Assembly (NCBI GenBank): GCA_902526795.1
Contig: CABZMF010000004.1
Span: 1 to 64,000, forward strand
Direction of reading: 5' to 3'
From: an uncultured Fidelibacterota bacterium
GTDB taxonomy: Bacteria; Fidelibacterota; Marinisomatia; Marinisomatales; Marinisomataceae
Length of the DNA stretch: 64,000 nucleotides
Part shown: piece after piece, positions 1 through 10,406 of the stretch
Layout of the letters: each line of letters begins with the position of its first letter
How positions within the stretch are numbered: position 1 is the first letter of the stretch
Notes under the pieces: model-generated
The model's input: only the letters and a program-made list of their open reading frames with translations
The model's database searches: none
What the model was told of the DNA's origin: nothing
Position numbers and translations under genes: made by a program

Positions 1-1
1 C

Positions 2-571
2 ACAGATCTTGGTGCTGCAACTACTTACCAAATTATCAATGGTCCCGATGCAGGAGATTATATTAGAATGCCAAAATCTATTTTTACTTCTGCAGATATG
101 ATTGATGCAGTATTCAATGAATGGCAAAATCATGATCCTGTTCCATATGATAAGTTTGATGGCAAAATGGTCGATGGAAGAAATGGTACAGTATTTTATA
201 CTTTGAGACCTGATTTAAGTTACAATCCTCAAGTAAAAACTTGGAAATATCTTAGACAAAGTAAATGGAATGTAAGACAAGGTGGTCAATCTGGTGCTGA
301 ATCAATTTTTAAAATGGTGAATGAAATTAGAGATGAATTAGGATCAACCGAACATTTTGTATGTATGGTTTCAAACACTGGTCAACCATTTAACGAGTAT
401 GTATTTGTTTCAGGACATGATACTCTTTCAGAAGCTTTAGATCAATCAGCTTTTTTTGCTTTACTTGCAGAGCTAAATAACAGAATGCCTAATTGGGAAT
501 CTGTTTGGGGTCAAAGCGCTTGGAATGGAGAAAGTCAAGTATCTTTACATAGACCTGACTTGAGTAATTAA
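2..571 (+). CDS. hypothetical protein, 5'-partial (frame stays open to the left window edge)
   Basis: Upstream of the listed M at 68 the frame is open to base 2 (TDLGAATTYQIINGPDAGDYIR-MPKS...), so the M at 68 is probably internal. Confidence 0.7.
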   Translation, partial: TDLGAATTYQIINGPDAGDYIRMPKSIFTSADMIDAVFNEWQNHDPVPYDKFDGKMVDGRNGTVFYTLRPDLSYNPQVKTWKYLRQSKWNVRQGGQSGAESIFKMVNEIRDELGSTEHFVCMVSNTGQPFNEYVFVSGHDTLSEALDQSAFFALLAELNNRMPNWESVWGQSAWNGESQVSLHRPDLSN

Positions 572-582
572 TATTATAAATT

Positions 583-624
583 AAAAGAGCCTTTCAATTA
601 TTTTATTGCAAGGCTCTTTTTTTT
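583..624 (+). terminator. rho-independent terminator
   Basis: 11-bp inverted repeat AAAAGAGCCTT / AAGGCTCTTTT followed by a T run. Confidence 0.85.
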
Positions 625-639
625 CCTAAATTATAAATC

Positions 640-1599
640 ATGAAAAGAAGAAATTTTATAAAAGCAGGAGTTGCTGGAATAGCCGCTCCTATTTTTTTAT
701 CAGAAAATAAGTATATGAAAGTAAATAAAAATAATCCAATTGTAATTTCAACTTGGAATCATGGTATGACTGCAAATGAAGCTTCTATTAAGGTTTTAGG
801 AAAAAATGGATCTGCGTTAGATGCCGTAGAACAGGGTGTGAGAGTTACAGAAGCAGATGCAGAAAATCAATCAGTTGGTCTTGGAGGTAGACCAGATAGC
901 GAAGGAAATGTTACTTTAGATGCATGTATCATGGATTCGAATGGAAATGCTGGAGCGGTTGGTTTTTTACAAAATATTAAACATCCTATTTCTGTTGCTC
1001 GAAGAGTAATGGAAACTACAGACCATGTAATGCTTGCTGGTAAAGGAGCACTTAAATTTGCACTAGAAAACGGTTTTTCAAAAGAAGATTTACTTACTGA
1101 AAAATCTAAAAAAGGTTGGTTAGAATGGAAAAAAAATAACAAAATCAAAGATGCATGGGGCCCAAACGATGATCATGACACAATTACATCTCTTGCTCAA
1201 GATAATGATGGAAATTTAGCAGGCGCGTGCACGACAAGCGGTCTTGCTTACAAACTACATGGTCGAGTTGGAGATAGTCCTATTATTGGTGCGGGAATGT
1301 ATGTTGATAATGAGATTGGGGCTGCGGGAGCTACAGGCGTAGGTGAGCTGGTAATGAAAACATGTGGAAGTTTTTTAGTTGTAGAATTAATGCGTCAGGG
1401 ATTTTCAGCTATGGAAGCTTGCAATGAGGCAGTAAATCGCATTGTAAAACAAGAAGGTGGTAAAACAAAGCTTCAAGTTGGATATATTGCATTAGGTAAA
1501 GATGGAAGCATTGGATACGCCTCTATTCAAGAAGGTTTTCAGTATGCGTTGTATAAAAATGGAAATAATAAATTATTTGACGTTAAAGGCATTTTCTGA
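640..1599 (+). CDS. N(4)-(beta-N-acetylglucosaminyl)-L-asparaginase (glycosylasparaginase), Tat-like signal
   Basis: MKRRNFIKAG signal; NDDHDTITSLAQD around the catalytic Thr; GATGVGE motif. Confidence 0.88.
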   Translation: MKRRNFIKAGVAGIAAPIFLSENKYMKVNKNNPIVISTWNHGMTANEASIKVLGKNGSALDAVEQGVRVTEADAENQSVGLGGRPDSEGNVTLDACIMDSNGNAGAVGFLQNIKHPISVARRVMETTDHVMLAGKGALKFALENGFSKEDLLTEKSKKGWLEWKKNNKIKDAWGPNDDHDTITSLAQDNDGNLAGACTTSGLAYKLHGRVGDSPIIGAGMYVDNEIGAAGATGVGELVMKTCGSFLVVELMRQGFSAMEACNEAVNRIVKQEGGKTKLQVGYIALGKDGSIGYASIQEGFQYALYKNGNNKLFDVKGIF

Positions 1600-1661
1600 T
1601 AAACTAAAGCCTTATAAATTAAAAAATACATATACAAACTTTTTAATTATTAGGACTAAAA

Positions 1662-2297
1662 ATGATTGATAAGATAAAAAAATTTTTGTTAACACCCATT
1701 AAGGTTACTTATAAGAATAGGGCAGATTATACACCTATTGAAAATTTCATATTAAACCCAATAATTTTAGCATTATTAGTATTTTTTATTACATTCCAGG
1801 CATTTTCCTTAAATGATGAACCACAACCAACTCAGTCCGATACAGCACTTAGTAATGCAATGATATATTTTGAAAGAGGAGATTTTGATAATGCTGTTCT
1901 ACAATTAGAAAGTGTGTTAGATAATTATTCTGGTTCAAAAGCTGCTCATCAAGCAAAGTTTTATCTTGGAAGAACTGCATTTATAAACGGTAATAAGGAT
2001 AAAGCTTTAGTTTTTCTTTCTGAAAGTGTTTCAAAAGTTAGATATGACAATCTTAAAAAAGAAGGCTATATAATGCTTGCAGAACTCAAAAATGATGTAA
2101 AAATGTTTGATAGAGCTATGAAGTATACTTCTTCCGAAAATGAACTTAAATATATATCCATATTAAAAGCTAAAAAATTAGCGCAAAATGGTCAAATCGA
2201 CCAATCAACAATGATATTAGATTCGTTAAATATTGATAATCCCGTTTATAATGATTTTTACGAAGAGGTTTATGGTTATGTATTGAGTATTAGTTAA
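1662..2297 (+). CDS. TPR-like membrane-anchored protein
   Basis: N-terminal TM segment, then TPR-like repeats (AMIYFERGDFDNAVLQLESVLDNY). Confidence 0.65.
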   Translation: MIDKIKKFLLTPIKVTYKNRADYTPIENFILNPIILALLVFFITFQAFSLNDEPQPTQSDTALSNAMIYFERGDFDNAVLQLESVLDNYSGSKAAHQAKFYLGRTAFINGNKDKALVFLSESVSKVRYDNLKKEGYIMLAELKNDVKMFDRAMKYTSSENELKYISILKAKKLAQNGQIDQSTMILDSLNIDNPVYNDFYEEVYGYVLSIS

Positions 2298-2302
2298 GAT
2301 AC

Positions 2303-2331
2303 TTGTCAAAACGATTTAAATTAGATATATT
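2303..2331 (+). promoter_or_regulatory. sigma70-like promoter of the nusA-infB operon
   Basis: TTGTCA (2303-2308), 17-nt spacer, TATATT (2326-2331). Confidence 0.6.
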
Positions 2332-2340
2332 CCAGTGAAT

Positions 2341-2366
2341 AAAATGGGCTACGGCCCATTTTTGTT
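2341..2366 (+). terminator. leader terminator/attenuator with C(UACG)G tetraloop
   Basis: AAAATGGGC-TACG-GCCCATTTT then T-rich; lies between the predicted promoter and the nusA ATG at 2393. Confidence 0.7.
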
Positions 2367-2392
2367 ATGGTGAAAAAAATTGAAAGGTCAGT

Positions 2393-3769
2393 ATGATTAA
2401 TAGAGATTTAATTGAAATTTTTATTGAGTTAGCCAGAGAGAAAAATATTGAGAGGTCTGAGCTTGGCACAATTATTGAGCAGCTGTTTTTGTTTATTATT
2501 GAGAAAGAAACTGGTGAATCAGATAATTGTAGTGTAATTGTTAACCTTGATAAAGGTGAAATTGAAATTTATGTTGAAAAAACCATTGTTAAAGAAGTAG
2601 ATGATGATCACTTTGATATAACTTTAGAAAGAGCAATTGAGTTAGAACCGGATCTTTCTGGTGAACTTAAATTAGGGGATACATTCGTTGAAGTTATTGA
2701 TCCTGCCAGATTTGGTAGAAGGCTTGTAGCAAATGCTAGACAGTTTTTAAATAAAAGAACTCGCGAAGTTCAACAACAGTATATTTACGAAGATTATGTT
2801 CAGAGAATTGGCGAAGTTATAATTGGTACCGTTCACCAAGTACACAGGGAAAATACCTTTGTTAACATTGAACAAACCGAATTAAGAATGCCTAGAAATG
2901 AGCAAATATTTTCTGAAAGATTTAGAAGAGGAGACACCATAAGAGCTTTAGTTAAATCAGTTGAAGTAACTCCAAAAGGTCCAGATATTTTGATTTCAAG
3001 AAGCGATGATCTTTTCTTATATAAATTATTTGAGATGGAAGTACCTGAAATTGAAGATGGAATAATTGAAATAAAGGGAATTGCAAGAAAGCCTGGAGAA
3101 AGAAGTAAAATTATTGTTCATTCTGTTGATAAAAGAATTGATGCTGTAGGTGCTTGTGTAGGAATGAGAGGTAGTAGAATTCAATCGGTTGTGAGAGAAC
3201 TTAATAATGAAAAAATTGATATAGTTAATTTTACTGAAAGGTCAGAGGTTTTTTTAACAAGAGCGTTATCGCCCGCAAAACCTGTTGATTTATACATTGA
3301 TGATGATAGAAAGTATTGTGTTGCAATTTTTGATAAAGGTGGACTTGAAAATGCAGTTGGTAGAAGTGGTGTTAATATAAATTTAGCTTCAAAATTAACT
3401 GGATTTACAATTGATGCATATACAAAAGCTGAATATGATGAAGTTTTAATTAATCAAAAAACTACAATTGAATCTTTAGATGGCATAACTAAAACATTAA
3501 GTAATAAACTTGCAAAATTAGAAATTTTATCCGTTGCTGATTATTTAAATACAAAAAAATATGTTTTAAAAGATGAGTTAGAACTTAATGAAAAAGAAAT
3601 TAAATCCATTAGCGATGCTGTGAACTTATTTATTGAAATAACGCACTCAAAAGATAAAGAAGATGATCAAATACCATTTGATAAGCAAAAAACCGACGAA
3701 ATACTATCAGAACAGCAAAATGATGAAGAGGTATTAATAAAAGAAAAAGATAATGAGGATTTGGATTAA
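2393..3769 (+). CDS. nusA: transcription termination/antitermination factor NusA
   Basis: S1/KH organisation; RKPGERSKIIVHS, GACVGMRGSRIQSVVRELNNEKIDIV. Confidence 0.97.
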   Translation: MINRDLIEIFIELAREKNIERSELGTIIEQLFLFIIEKETGESDNCSVIVNLDKGEIEIYVEKTIVKEVDDDHFDITLERAIELEPDLSGELKLGDTFVEVIDPARFGRRLVANARQFLNKRTREVQQQYIYEDYVQRIGEVIIGTVHQVHRENTFVNIEQTELRMPRNEQIFSERFRRGDTIRALVKSVEVTPKGPDILISRSDDLFLYKLFEMEVPEIEDGIIEIKGIARKPGERSKIIVHSVDKRIDAVGACVGMRGSRIQSVVRELNNEKIDIVNFTERSEVFLTRALSPAKPVDLYIDDDRKYCVAIFDKGGLENAVGRSGVNINLASKLTGFTIDAYTKAEYDEVLINQKTTIESLDGITKTLSNKLAKLEILSVADYLNTKKYVLKDELELNEKEIKSISDAVNLFIEITHSKDKEDDQIPFDKQKTDEILSEQQNDEEVLIKEKDNEDLD

Positions 3770-3772
3770 TAT

Positions 3773-6127
3773 ATGTCTGATTCAATTAGAATATTTCAAT
3801 TAGCAAAAGAACTTAACATATCTCATAATGATATACTCGATTTTTTAAAATCAAAAGATATATCTGTTTCAAGTCATATGTCTCCTATTGATGGTAAGAC
3901 TCAACAAATAGTATATACTGAGTTTGCAAAAGATCGTCAATCAGCAGAACGAGATAGAAAAGAACAGGTAAGAAAAGAAATTCATGACTCTAAAGTTGTA
4001 ATGAAAACCAGATCTGTTAAAAAATTTAAAATTATGTCTGTACAAGATCAGCGAAAAGCTGAAAAGAAAAAAACTGTTTTGGAAAATGAAAAAGAAGAGA
4101 AATCTACAGACAATAAAAAAGATACTAAAAAAACTTCTTTAGTAGAAAAAAAACCCAAGAAAAAATTAAGAAAAATTTCACTTAGAGAACCAGAGAAGAA
4201 AGAAGATAAAAAACAATTAAAAAAACATAAAGATGAACTAAAAAAAGATAGTTCCGCTGTTAAAAGGTTAAAAAAAACCCTTGCTTCGATAGATTCAGGT
4301 CCAAAAAAGAAATCTTATAAGAAATCCAAAAAAGATTTAATAAATGAAGATGGTAATCAAAAAAGAACAATCGAGTTAGCAGAATATGCTAGTATAGATG
4401 AAATAGCAAAAGTACTGGATGTTCCTACAAGCGAGGTCATCGGTAAATGTCTTCAAATGGGTATTTTGGCCACAGTCAATCAAAGACTCGATTGGGATGT
4501 AATTGAATTAATTGCAGGTGAATATGATGTGGAATTAAATAAATACGAAGAAGTTGTTGATGATTTATTTGTCACCACACATACTGCAGAAGAGCTTTCA
4601 GAAGCAATAGATAGAGCACCTGTTGTAACTATCATGGGTCACGTAGACCATGGTAAAACTTCTATATTGGATTACATTCGTGAAACTAAGGTCGCTGCTG
4701 GTGAGTCCGGTGGTATAACTCAGCGAGTAGGAGCTTATCAGGTTTTACACAATGAAAATAAAATTACTTTTTTAGATACACCTGGACATGAAGCTTTCAC
4801 TGCAATGCGATCAAGAGGTGCACAATCAACTGATATTGTTATATTAGTTGTTGCTGCAGATGACAGTGTTATGCCTCAAACTATTGAGGCAATTAACCAC
4901 GCTAAAGCTGCTGAAGTACCAATAATTGTAGCAATAAATAAAGTTGATAAACAAGGCTCAAATCCAGACGTTGTTAAAAGAGAATTATCAGAAAAGGATG
5001 TTTTAGTTGAAGATTGGGGAGGTAAAATACAATCTGTAAATACCTCTGCAAAAACAGGTGAAGGAATTGATGCCTTAATGGAAGCAATTTTATTGGAAGC
5101 TGAAGTATTAAATTTAAAAGCGAATGAAAATATTGATTGTAAAGGAATTGTCATCGATTCAAAGTTAGATAAGGGTTTAGGTCCTGTTGCTACTGTTCTT
5201 ATTCAAAAAGGAACACTAAAAATTGGAACTCCTTTCATTTGTAATAATTTTCCTGGTAAAGTCAGAGCAATCATGAATGAAAGAAATGAAAGAATTAGAG
5301 AAGCAAAACCTTCAGATGCGGTTCAAATTTTAGGTTTTGATCAAGTACCTCAATCCGGAGATATATTTGCTGAGGTTGAAAACGAATCAGATTTGAAGAA
5401 AATTGCAAATGAAAGACAAAGAATTAAAAGAGAAATAGATCTACAAATGGTACAGAAAACATCTTTAGATAGTATTTCAGCACAAATTAAGGAAGGTGAT
5501 ATTAATAATTTAAATATTATTATTAAGGCAGATTCAGATGGATCTATTGAGGCATTAATTCAAAGCATTGAAAAAATTAATAATGATGAAGTTGGTGTTG
5601 ATATTGTTCATAAGGGCGTAGGAAATGTAACTGAATCAGATGTATTGTTAGCACAGGCTTCTCAAGCTATTATAATAGGCTTTGGTGTTCAAATTCCTTC
5701 TAATACGAAATTATTAGCAAGTCAAAACAATGTAGAAATTAGAGCATATAGTATAATTTATCAAATTGTTGAAGACGTAAAAATGGCTGTTGAAGGACTT
5801 CTTAAACCAGATATGGTTGAGGAAGTTATTGGTGTTGCAATAGTAAAAGAGTCGTTTAAAATACCAAAAATTGGATTTATTGCAGGTTCTCAAGTCGAAT
5901 CTGGTAAAATTACACGTGATTGTTTTGTAAGATTAATTCGTGAAGAAGAAGAGTTAGTTTCAAAAGGCTCAATTATTTCACTTAAACGCTTTAAAGATGA
6001 CGTTGCATCGGTCGATTCAGGTATGGAATGCGGAATATCAGTCGAGGGTGTTAAAAAGTATTTTGAAGGTGATAGAATCGTTGCCTATAAAATAAATGAA
6101 ATTAAGAGAACATTAGCAGACAGTTGA
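3773..6127 (+). CDS. infB: translation initiation factor IF-2
   Basis: Lys-rich N-term; G motifs [20 protein letters not shown]. Confidence 0.98.
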   Translation: MSDSIRIFQLAKELNISHNDILDFLKSKDISVSSHMSPIDGKTQQIVYTEFAKDRQSAERDRKEQVRKEIHDSKVVMKTRSVKKFKIMSVQDQRKAEKKKTVLENEKEEKSTDNKKDTKKTSLVEKKPKKKLRKISLREPEKKEDKKQLKKHKDELKKDSSAVKRLKKTLASIDSGPKKKSYKKSKKDLINEDGNQKRTIELAEYASIDEIAKVLDVPTSEVIGKCLQMGILATVNQRLDWDVIELIAGEYDVELNKYEEVVDDLFVTTHTAEELSEAIDRAPVVTIMGHVDHGKTSILDYIRETKVAAGESGGITQRVGAYQVLHNENKITFLDTPGHEAFTAMRSRGAQSTDIVILVVAADDSVMPQTIEAINHAKAAEVPIIVAINKVDKQGSNPDVVKRELSEKDVLVEDWGGKIQSVNTSAKTGEGIDALMEAILLEAEVLNLKANENIDCKGIVIDSKLDKGLGPVATVLIQKGTLKIGTPFICNNFPGKVRAIMNERNERIREAKPSDAVQILGFDQVPQSGDIFAEVENESDLKKIANERQRIKREIDLQMVQKTSLDSISAQIKEGDINNLNIIIKADSDGSIEALIQSIEKINNDEVGVDIVHKGVGNVTESDVLLAQASQAIIIGFGVQIPSNTKLLASQNNVEIRAYSIIYQIVEDVKMAVEGLLKPDMVEEVIGVAIVKESFKIPKIGFIAGSQVESGKITRDCFVRLIREEEELVSKGSIISLKRFKDDVASVDSGMECGISVEGVKKYFEGDRIVAYKINEIKRTLADS

Positions 6128-6471
6128 ATAATAAACCGTTTTCAAGATCAGAAAGAGTATCACAAGAAGTTTTAAAAACCATTAACGATATTTTAACTCG
6201 CGAAATGGATTTAAGAAAATATGGTTTTATAACTTTTTCATCCGTTAAAATGACATCTGATTTAAAGCATGCTAATCTTTACTATAGCATAATTAACCCA
6301 ACAAAAAAAATTGAAGTTATAAATGAAGAACTAAATTTATTAATTCCTGTCTTTAGAAAATTTTTATCATCTTCATTAAATTTGAGATCAACCCCAACAT
6401 TAAAATTTTTTTATGATGATTCTTTTGAGCAATTTGAAAAAATTGATAAACTAATTAAAGATATAGATTAA
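6124..6471 (+). CDS. rbfA: ribosome-binding factor A (TTG start overlapping infB stop)
   Basis: Position and RbfA-like sequence (SRSERVSQEVLKTINDIL...). Confidence 0.88.
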   Translation: MNNKPFSRSERVSQEVLKTINDILTREMDLRKYGFITFSSVKMTSDLKHANLYYSIINPTKKIEVINEELNLLIPVFRKFLSSSLNLRSTPTLKFFYDDSFEQFEKIDKLIKDID

Positions 6472-6472
6472 T

Positions 6473-7114
6473 ATGATTTTCAATATTTATAAACCTAAAG
6501 ATTTTTCATCCTTTTCTTTAGTTAAAAAGGTTAAACGTATAACGAGAGAAAAAGTTGGACATTCTGGAACTTTAGACCCCTTTGCTGATGGAGTTTTGGT
6601 TCTCGGTGTTGGAAAATCTACAAAAAAGTTATCAAATATTATTCAATTTGATAAAATCTATGAAGGTGTAATAAAACTAGGAGAAAAAACTGATTCTATG
6701 GATCTAACCGGTAATATTATTGAAAAAAAGAAAGTTTCAAAAATCACATCTAAGTCTTTAAAAAATTGTTCTGATAAATTTGTTGGCGAGTATTTACAAA
6801 GAACACCAATGTATTCTGCAAGAAAAATTAATGGAGTTCGACTATATAAGCTTGCAAGAAAAAATATTGAAATAAAAACAAATCCAAAGCTAATTAAGAT
6901 AAAAAGTTTAAATATTCAAAAGATAAATGAAAAAAGTTTAAAAATTGTTGTGGAGTGTTCATCTGGTACTTATATAAGAGTTTTAGCGGAAGATATTGCA
7001 CATTACTTTGGTACTGTTGGGCATTTAATAAGCCTTACTCGATTAAGTGTTGGGGACTATAGCTTGAACGAATCTATAACAATTGAACATTTCGAGGAAA
7101 CATGGAAATCATAA
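6473..7114 (+). CDS. truB: tRNA pseudouridine(55) synthase
   Basis: GHSGTLDPFADGVLVLGVG catalytic motif; SSGTYIRVLAEDI. Confidence 0.96.
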   Translation: MIFNIYKPKDFSSFSLVKKVKRITREKVGHSGTLDPFADGVLVLGVGKSTKKLSNIIQFDKIYEGVIKLGEKTDSMDLTGNIIEKKKVSKITSKSLKNCSDKFVGEYLQRTPMYSARKINGVRLYKLARKNIEIKTNPKLIKIKSLNIQKINEKSLKIVVECSSGTYIRVLAEDIAHYFGTVGHLISLTRLSVGDYSLNESITIEHFEETWKS

Positions 7115-8052
7115 CTTCTATTAATGATTTTAAGAAATTAAAAAGCTCAGTTATAACTGTAGGTAATTACGATGGAATTCATAAAGGACACCACGACGTT
7201 CTTACTTATATTGTTAAAGAAGGTAAAAAGAGAAATATTCCTTCATGTTTAATCACATTTGATCCAAATCCATTTTACGTGCTATCAAATAAGACAATTC
7301 CTATTAATCTCCAAAGTAAAGATTTGAAATTAAAAGCTTTGGAAGAGTTAGGCTTAGATAAAGTATTAATAATACCCTTTACGAAAAATTTTTCTTTGAT
7401 GAGTGCAAATATTTTTGCGCAAACAGTTATAAAGGATTTATTTAACCCAGAATTAATCTCTGTAGGCACAAATCACTATTTTGGACATAATAAAAAAGGT
7501 GATTTATCTTACTTAAAGATATTTTGTCAAGAAAATAACATACAGCTTCATGTGCCAGAAATGATTGAAAGAGAAGGAAATACAATATCTAGTAGTTTAA
7601 TAAGATCTTTAATTTTAGATGGTGATATAAGTAAAGTATATAATTTTTTAGGAAGATTTTATGGATTTAATGCTACAATTGTTTCAGGCTCAAATCGTGG
7701 AAAAACAATGAATTATCCTACTGCAAATTTTATTCCAACATCGGAAAAACAACTGCTGCCTGGAACAGGAGTTTACCTTTCAAGAGTATTTTTAGAGGGA
7801 AAAACTTATTTTGGAATGACAAATGCGGGTGTAAGACCAACTTTCAATGAAAAAAAATTTGTTATGGAAGTTCACATTTTATCTGATAAATTCGGCAGTC
7901 TATACGATAAACAATTTTATATTGAATTTATAGATAAAATTCGAAATGAAATAAAGTTTGATAATAAAGAATTACTTATCAAACAAATTGAAAAAGATAA
8001 AGAAGTATGTATCAAACTGATAGATAACTTCAAGGAGAAATATGAAATATAG
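7102..8052 (+). CDS. ribF: bifunctional riboflavin kinase/FAD synthetase
   Basis: VGNYDGIHKGH; GSNRGKTMNYPTANF riboflavin kinase motif. Confidence 0.96.
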   Translation: MEIITSINDFKKLKSSVITVGNYDGIHKGHHDVLTYIVKEGKKRNIPSCLITFDPNPFYVLSNKTIPINLQSKDLKLKALEELGLDKVLIIPFTKNFSLMSANIFAQTVIKDLFNPELISVGTNHYFGHNKKGDLSYLKIFCQENNIQLHVPEMIEREGNTISSSLIRSLILDGDISKVYNFLGRFYGFNATIVSGSNRGKTMNYPTANFIPTSEKQLLPGTGVYLSRVFLEGKTYFGMTNAGVRPTFNEKKFVMEVHILSDKFGSLYDKQFYIEFIDKIRNEIKFDNKELLIKQIEKDKEVCIKLIDNFKEKYEI

Positions 8053-8311
8053 TAAAGAAACAAGTACACTTCTTCAAGACGTCGGTCTTGATGCAAAAAA
8101 TGTCGGGAGTAGCGAAGCGCAAATTGCTCTTCTCACTGATCGAATTAGATCATTGACAGAACATGTAAAGATGCATAAGAAAGATGTTCATTCAAAGCAT
8201 GGTTTAGTTAAGTTAGTGTCACAGCGAAAAAAGCTATTGAAATATTTAAGAAAAACTAAACTAGATAGTTATGATGAACTAATTAATAAACTATCAATAA
8301 GAGGAAAATGA
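8042..8311 (+). CDS. rpsO: 30S ribosomal protein S15
   Basis: GSSEAQIALLTDRIRSLTEHVKMHKKDVHSKHGL. Confidence 0.97.
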   Translation: MKYSKETSTLLQDVGLDAKNVGSSEAQIALLTDRIRSLTEHVKMHKKDVHSKHGLVKLVSQRKKLLKYLRKTKLDSYDELINKLSIRGK

Positions 8312-10398
8312 AGAAGAAAATGATTAAAGTAGAAAAAAATATAGCGGGAAGACCGCTTAAAATTGAATCTGGACAGGTTGCTAGACAGGCAGGAGGTTCA
8401 GTCATGATTAGTTATGGTGAAACATTAATATTAGCAACAGTTTGTTGCTCAAGTGAGCCTAGAGAAGGTATAGACTTTCTTCCAATGCAGGTTGAATACA
8501 GAGAAAAACATTATGCGGGCGGAAAAATACCTGGAGGTTTCTTTAAAAGAGAGGCAAAGCCTACTGATGCTGAGGTATTAACTTCACGTTTAACAGATAG
8601 ACCAATTAGACCTCTAATACCTAAGAATTATAGACATGAGTTACAAATTATGCTCACGACCATGTCTTACGATGGCATTAACACGCCAGATGTTGTAGCA
8701 GCAATTGGTGCTTCTGCAGCTTTATTGTTGTCACCTGTACCATTTGATGGTCCTATTGCTTCTGTTAAAGTTGGATTAATTGATGGAGAATATGTTTTAA
8801 ATCCTACTTTTGAGCAAATGGAGTCATCTAATTTAGATCTAATGGTTACTGGTAAAAAAGATAAAATTTGTATGATTGAAGGTGGTTCAAATTTTGTTTC
8901 TGAAAAAACAATTTTGGAAGCACTTGATGTAGCAATGGAAGGAATCAATGAGATTGTTGATCTTCAAATGGAATTTTCAGATCATTTTGATAATTCATAT
9001 GAAATTGTTGATACAAAAATTTTAACCGATGAATTAGAAAAATCACTTGAAGAAAACTTTTCTGAGAAAATTGAAAAAATATTTGAGCTAGATACTAAGC
9101 AAGCAAGAGATGATGAATTTAATGCAATTCAAAAAAATGCATTAGAGCCATTCGTTGAAGATGAAGTATTGTATCCAGAGGTGAAAAGTTATATTAAAAA
9201 TATGTTTAAGAAAGTAGTAAGAAAAACTGTTTTGGATAAAAAAGTCAGAGTTGATGGTAGAGGTTTAGAAGATATTAGAGATATAAATATTGTTCCATCT
9301 CTTCTACCAAGAGTTCACGGATCTGCTCTCTTTACTAGAGGTGAGACACAGTCAATTGCTGCATTAACCCTTGGATCAAGTAGAGATGAACAAATTATTG
9401 ATTCAATGGCTAGTGATTATAAAAAATCATTCTTACTTCATTACAACTTTCCTCCATATTGTGTAGGAGAGACTGGAAGAATTGGTTTCACTAACAGGCG
9501 AGAAATTGGACATGGTCATTTAGCTGAAAGATCTCTGAAGCCTATATTACCTTCATTAGAAGAATTTCCGTACACAATTCGTATTGTTTCAGAGATTACA
9601 GAATCAAACGGATCTTCTTCAATGGCTTCCGTTTGTGGAGGTTCTTTAGCTATGATGAACGCAGGTGTGCCAATAAAAGGACATGTGGCAGGTATTGCTA
9701 TGGGCTTGATAATGGATGACGAAGACAATTATGCAGTATTAAGTGATATACTTGGTACAGAGGATTTCCTAGGTGATATGGACTTTAAAGTAGCTGGTAC
9801 TAAAGATGGCATAAGTGCAATTCAGTTAGATTTAAAAGTTCCTGGTCTTTCTATGGATGTCTTATCTAACGCCTTAGAACAGGCAAACAAAGGAAGATTG
9901 CATATACTTGATGAGATGTATAAAGCAATAGATAAACCCAATGCATTATCACCATATGCACCACAAATTGAATCCTTCCAAATTCCCAAAGATAAAATTG
10001 GTGCTTTAATTGGGCCAGGCGGCAAAAATATTAAAGCTCTTCAAGAAAATGCAGGATGTGTCATAAATATAGATGATGATGGAACAGTAAGTGTATCTGC
10101 AGAAGACAAAGCTAAACTAGATAATGCAATAACACAGATAAAAGCTGTTGTATTAGATCCAGAAGTTGGAACTGTGTTCGATGGAAAAGTAACAAAAATT
10201 CTTGATTTTGGAGCTTTTGTTGAATTTGCCCCTGGAAGAGAGGGTTTAGTTCATATATCTCATTTAGCATGGGAACGTGTTAATAAAGTTGAAGATGTGC
10301 TATCAGAGGGAGATAAGGTAAAAATAAAACTTTTCGAAATTGATAAGCAGGGCCGTTTAAATTTTAGTATAAAATTACTAACTGAAAAACCTGAGTAG
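8308..10398 (+). CDS. pnp: polyribonucleotide nucleotidyltransferase
   Basis: Tandem RNase PH domains, KH (IGPGGKNIKALQE), S1. Confidence 0.98.
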   Translation: MKKKMIKVEKNIAGRPLKIESGQVARQAGGSVMISYGETLILATVCCSSEPREGIDFLPMQVEYREKHYAGGKIPGGFFKREAKPTDAEVLTSRLTDRPIRPLIPKNYRHELQIMLTTMSYDGINTPDVVAAIGASAALLLSPVPFDGPIASVKVGLIDGEYVLNPTFEQMESSNLDLMVTGKKDKICMIEGGSNFVSEKTILEALDVAMEGINEIVDLQMEFSDHFDNSYEIVDTKILTDELEKSLEENFSEKIEKIFELDTKQARDDEFNAIQKNALEPFVEDEVLYPEVKSYIKNMFKKVVRKTVLDKKVRVDGRGLEDIRDINIVPSLLPRVHGSALFTRGETQSIAALTLGSSRDEQIIDSMASDYKKSFLLHYNFPPYCVGETGRIGFTNRREIGHGHLAERSLKPILPSLEEFPYTIRIVSEITESNGSSSMASVCGGSLAMMNAGVPIKGHVAGIAMGLIMDDEDNYAVLSDILGTEDFLGDMDFKVAGTKDGISAIQLDLKVPGLSMDVLSNALEQANKGRLHILDEMYKAIDKPNALSPYAPQIESFQIPKDKIGALIGPGGKNIKALQENAGCVINIDDDGTVSVSAEDKAKLDNAITQIKAVVLDPEVGTVFDGKVTKILDFGAFVEFAPGREGLVHISHLAWERVNKVEDVLSEGDKVKIKLFEIDKQGRLNFSIKLLTEKPE

Positions 10399-10406
10399 TT
10401 GTTATA

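Noticed and set aside
867-1148. Opposite-strand ORFs nested in conserved genes (e.g. 867-1148, 4876-5154, 8667-8948, 9516-9728, 20186-20449, 43471-43677, 57252-57557)
   Set aside because: Fully inside strongly supported CDSs on the other strand, no recognisable protein motifs; treated as chance antisense ORFs
3773-4370. Lys/Glu-rich low-complexity repeats in the IF-2 N-terminus
   Set aside because: Normal variable, charged N-terminal region of bacterial IF-2
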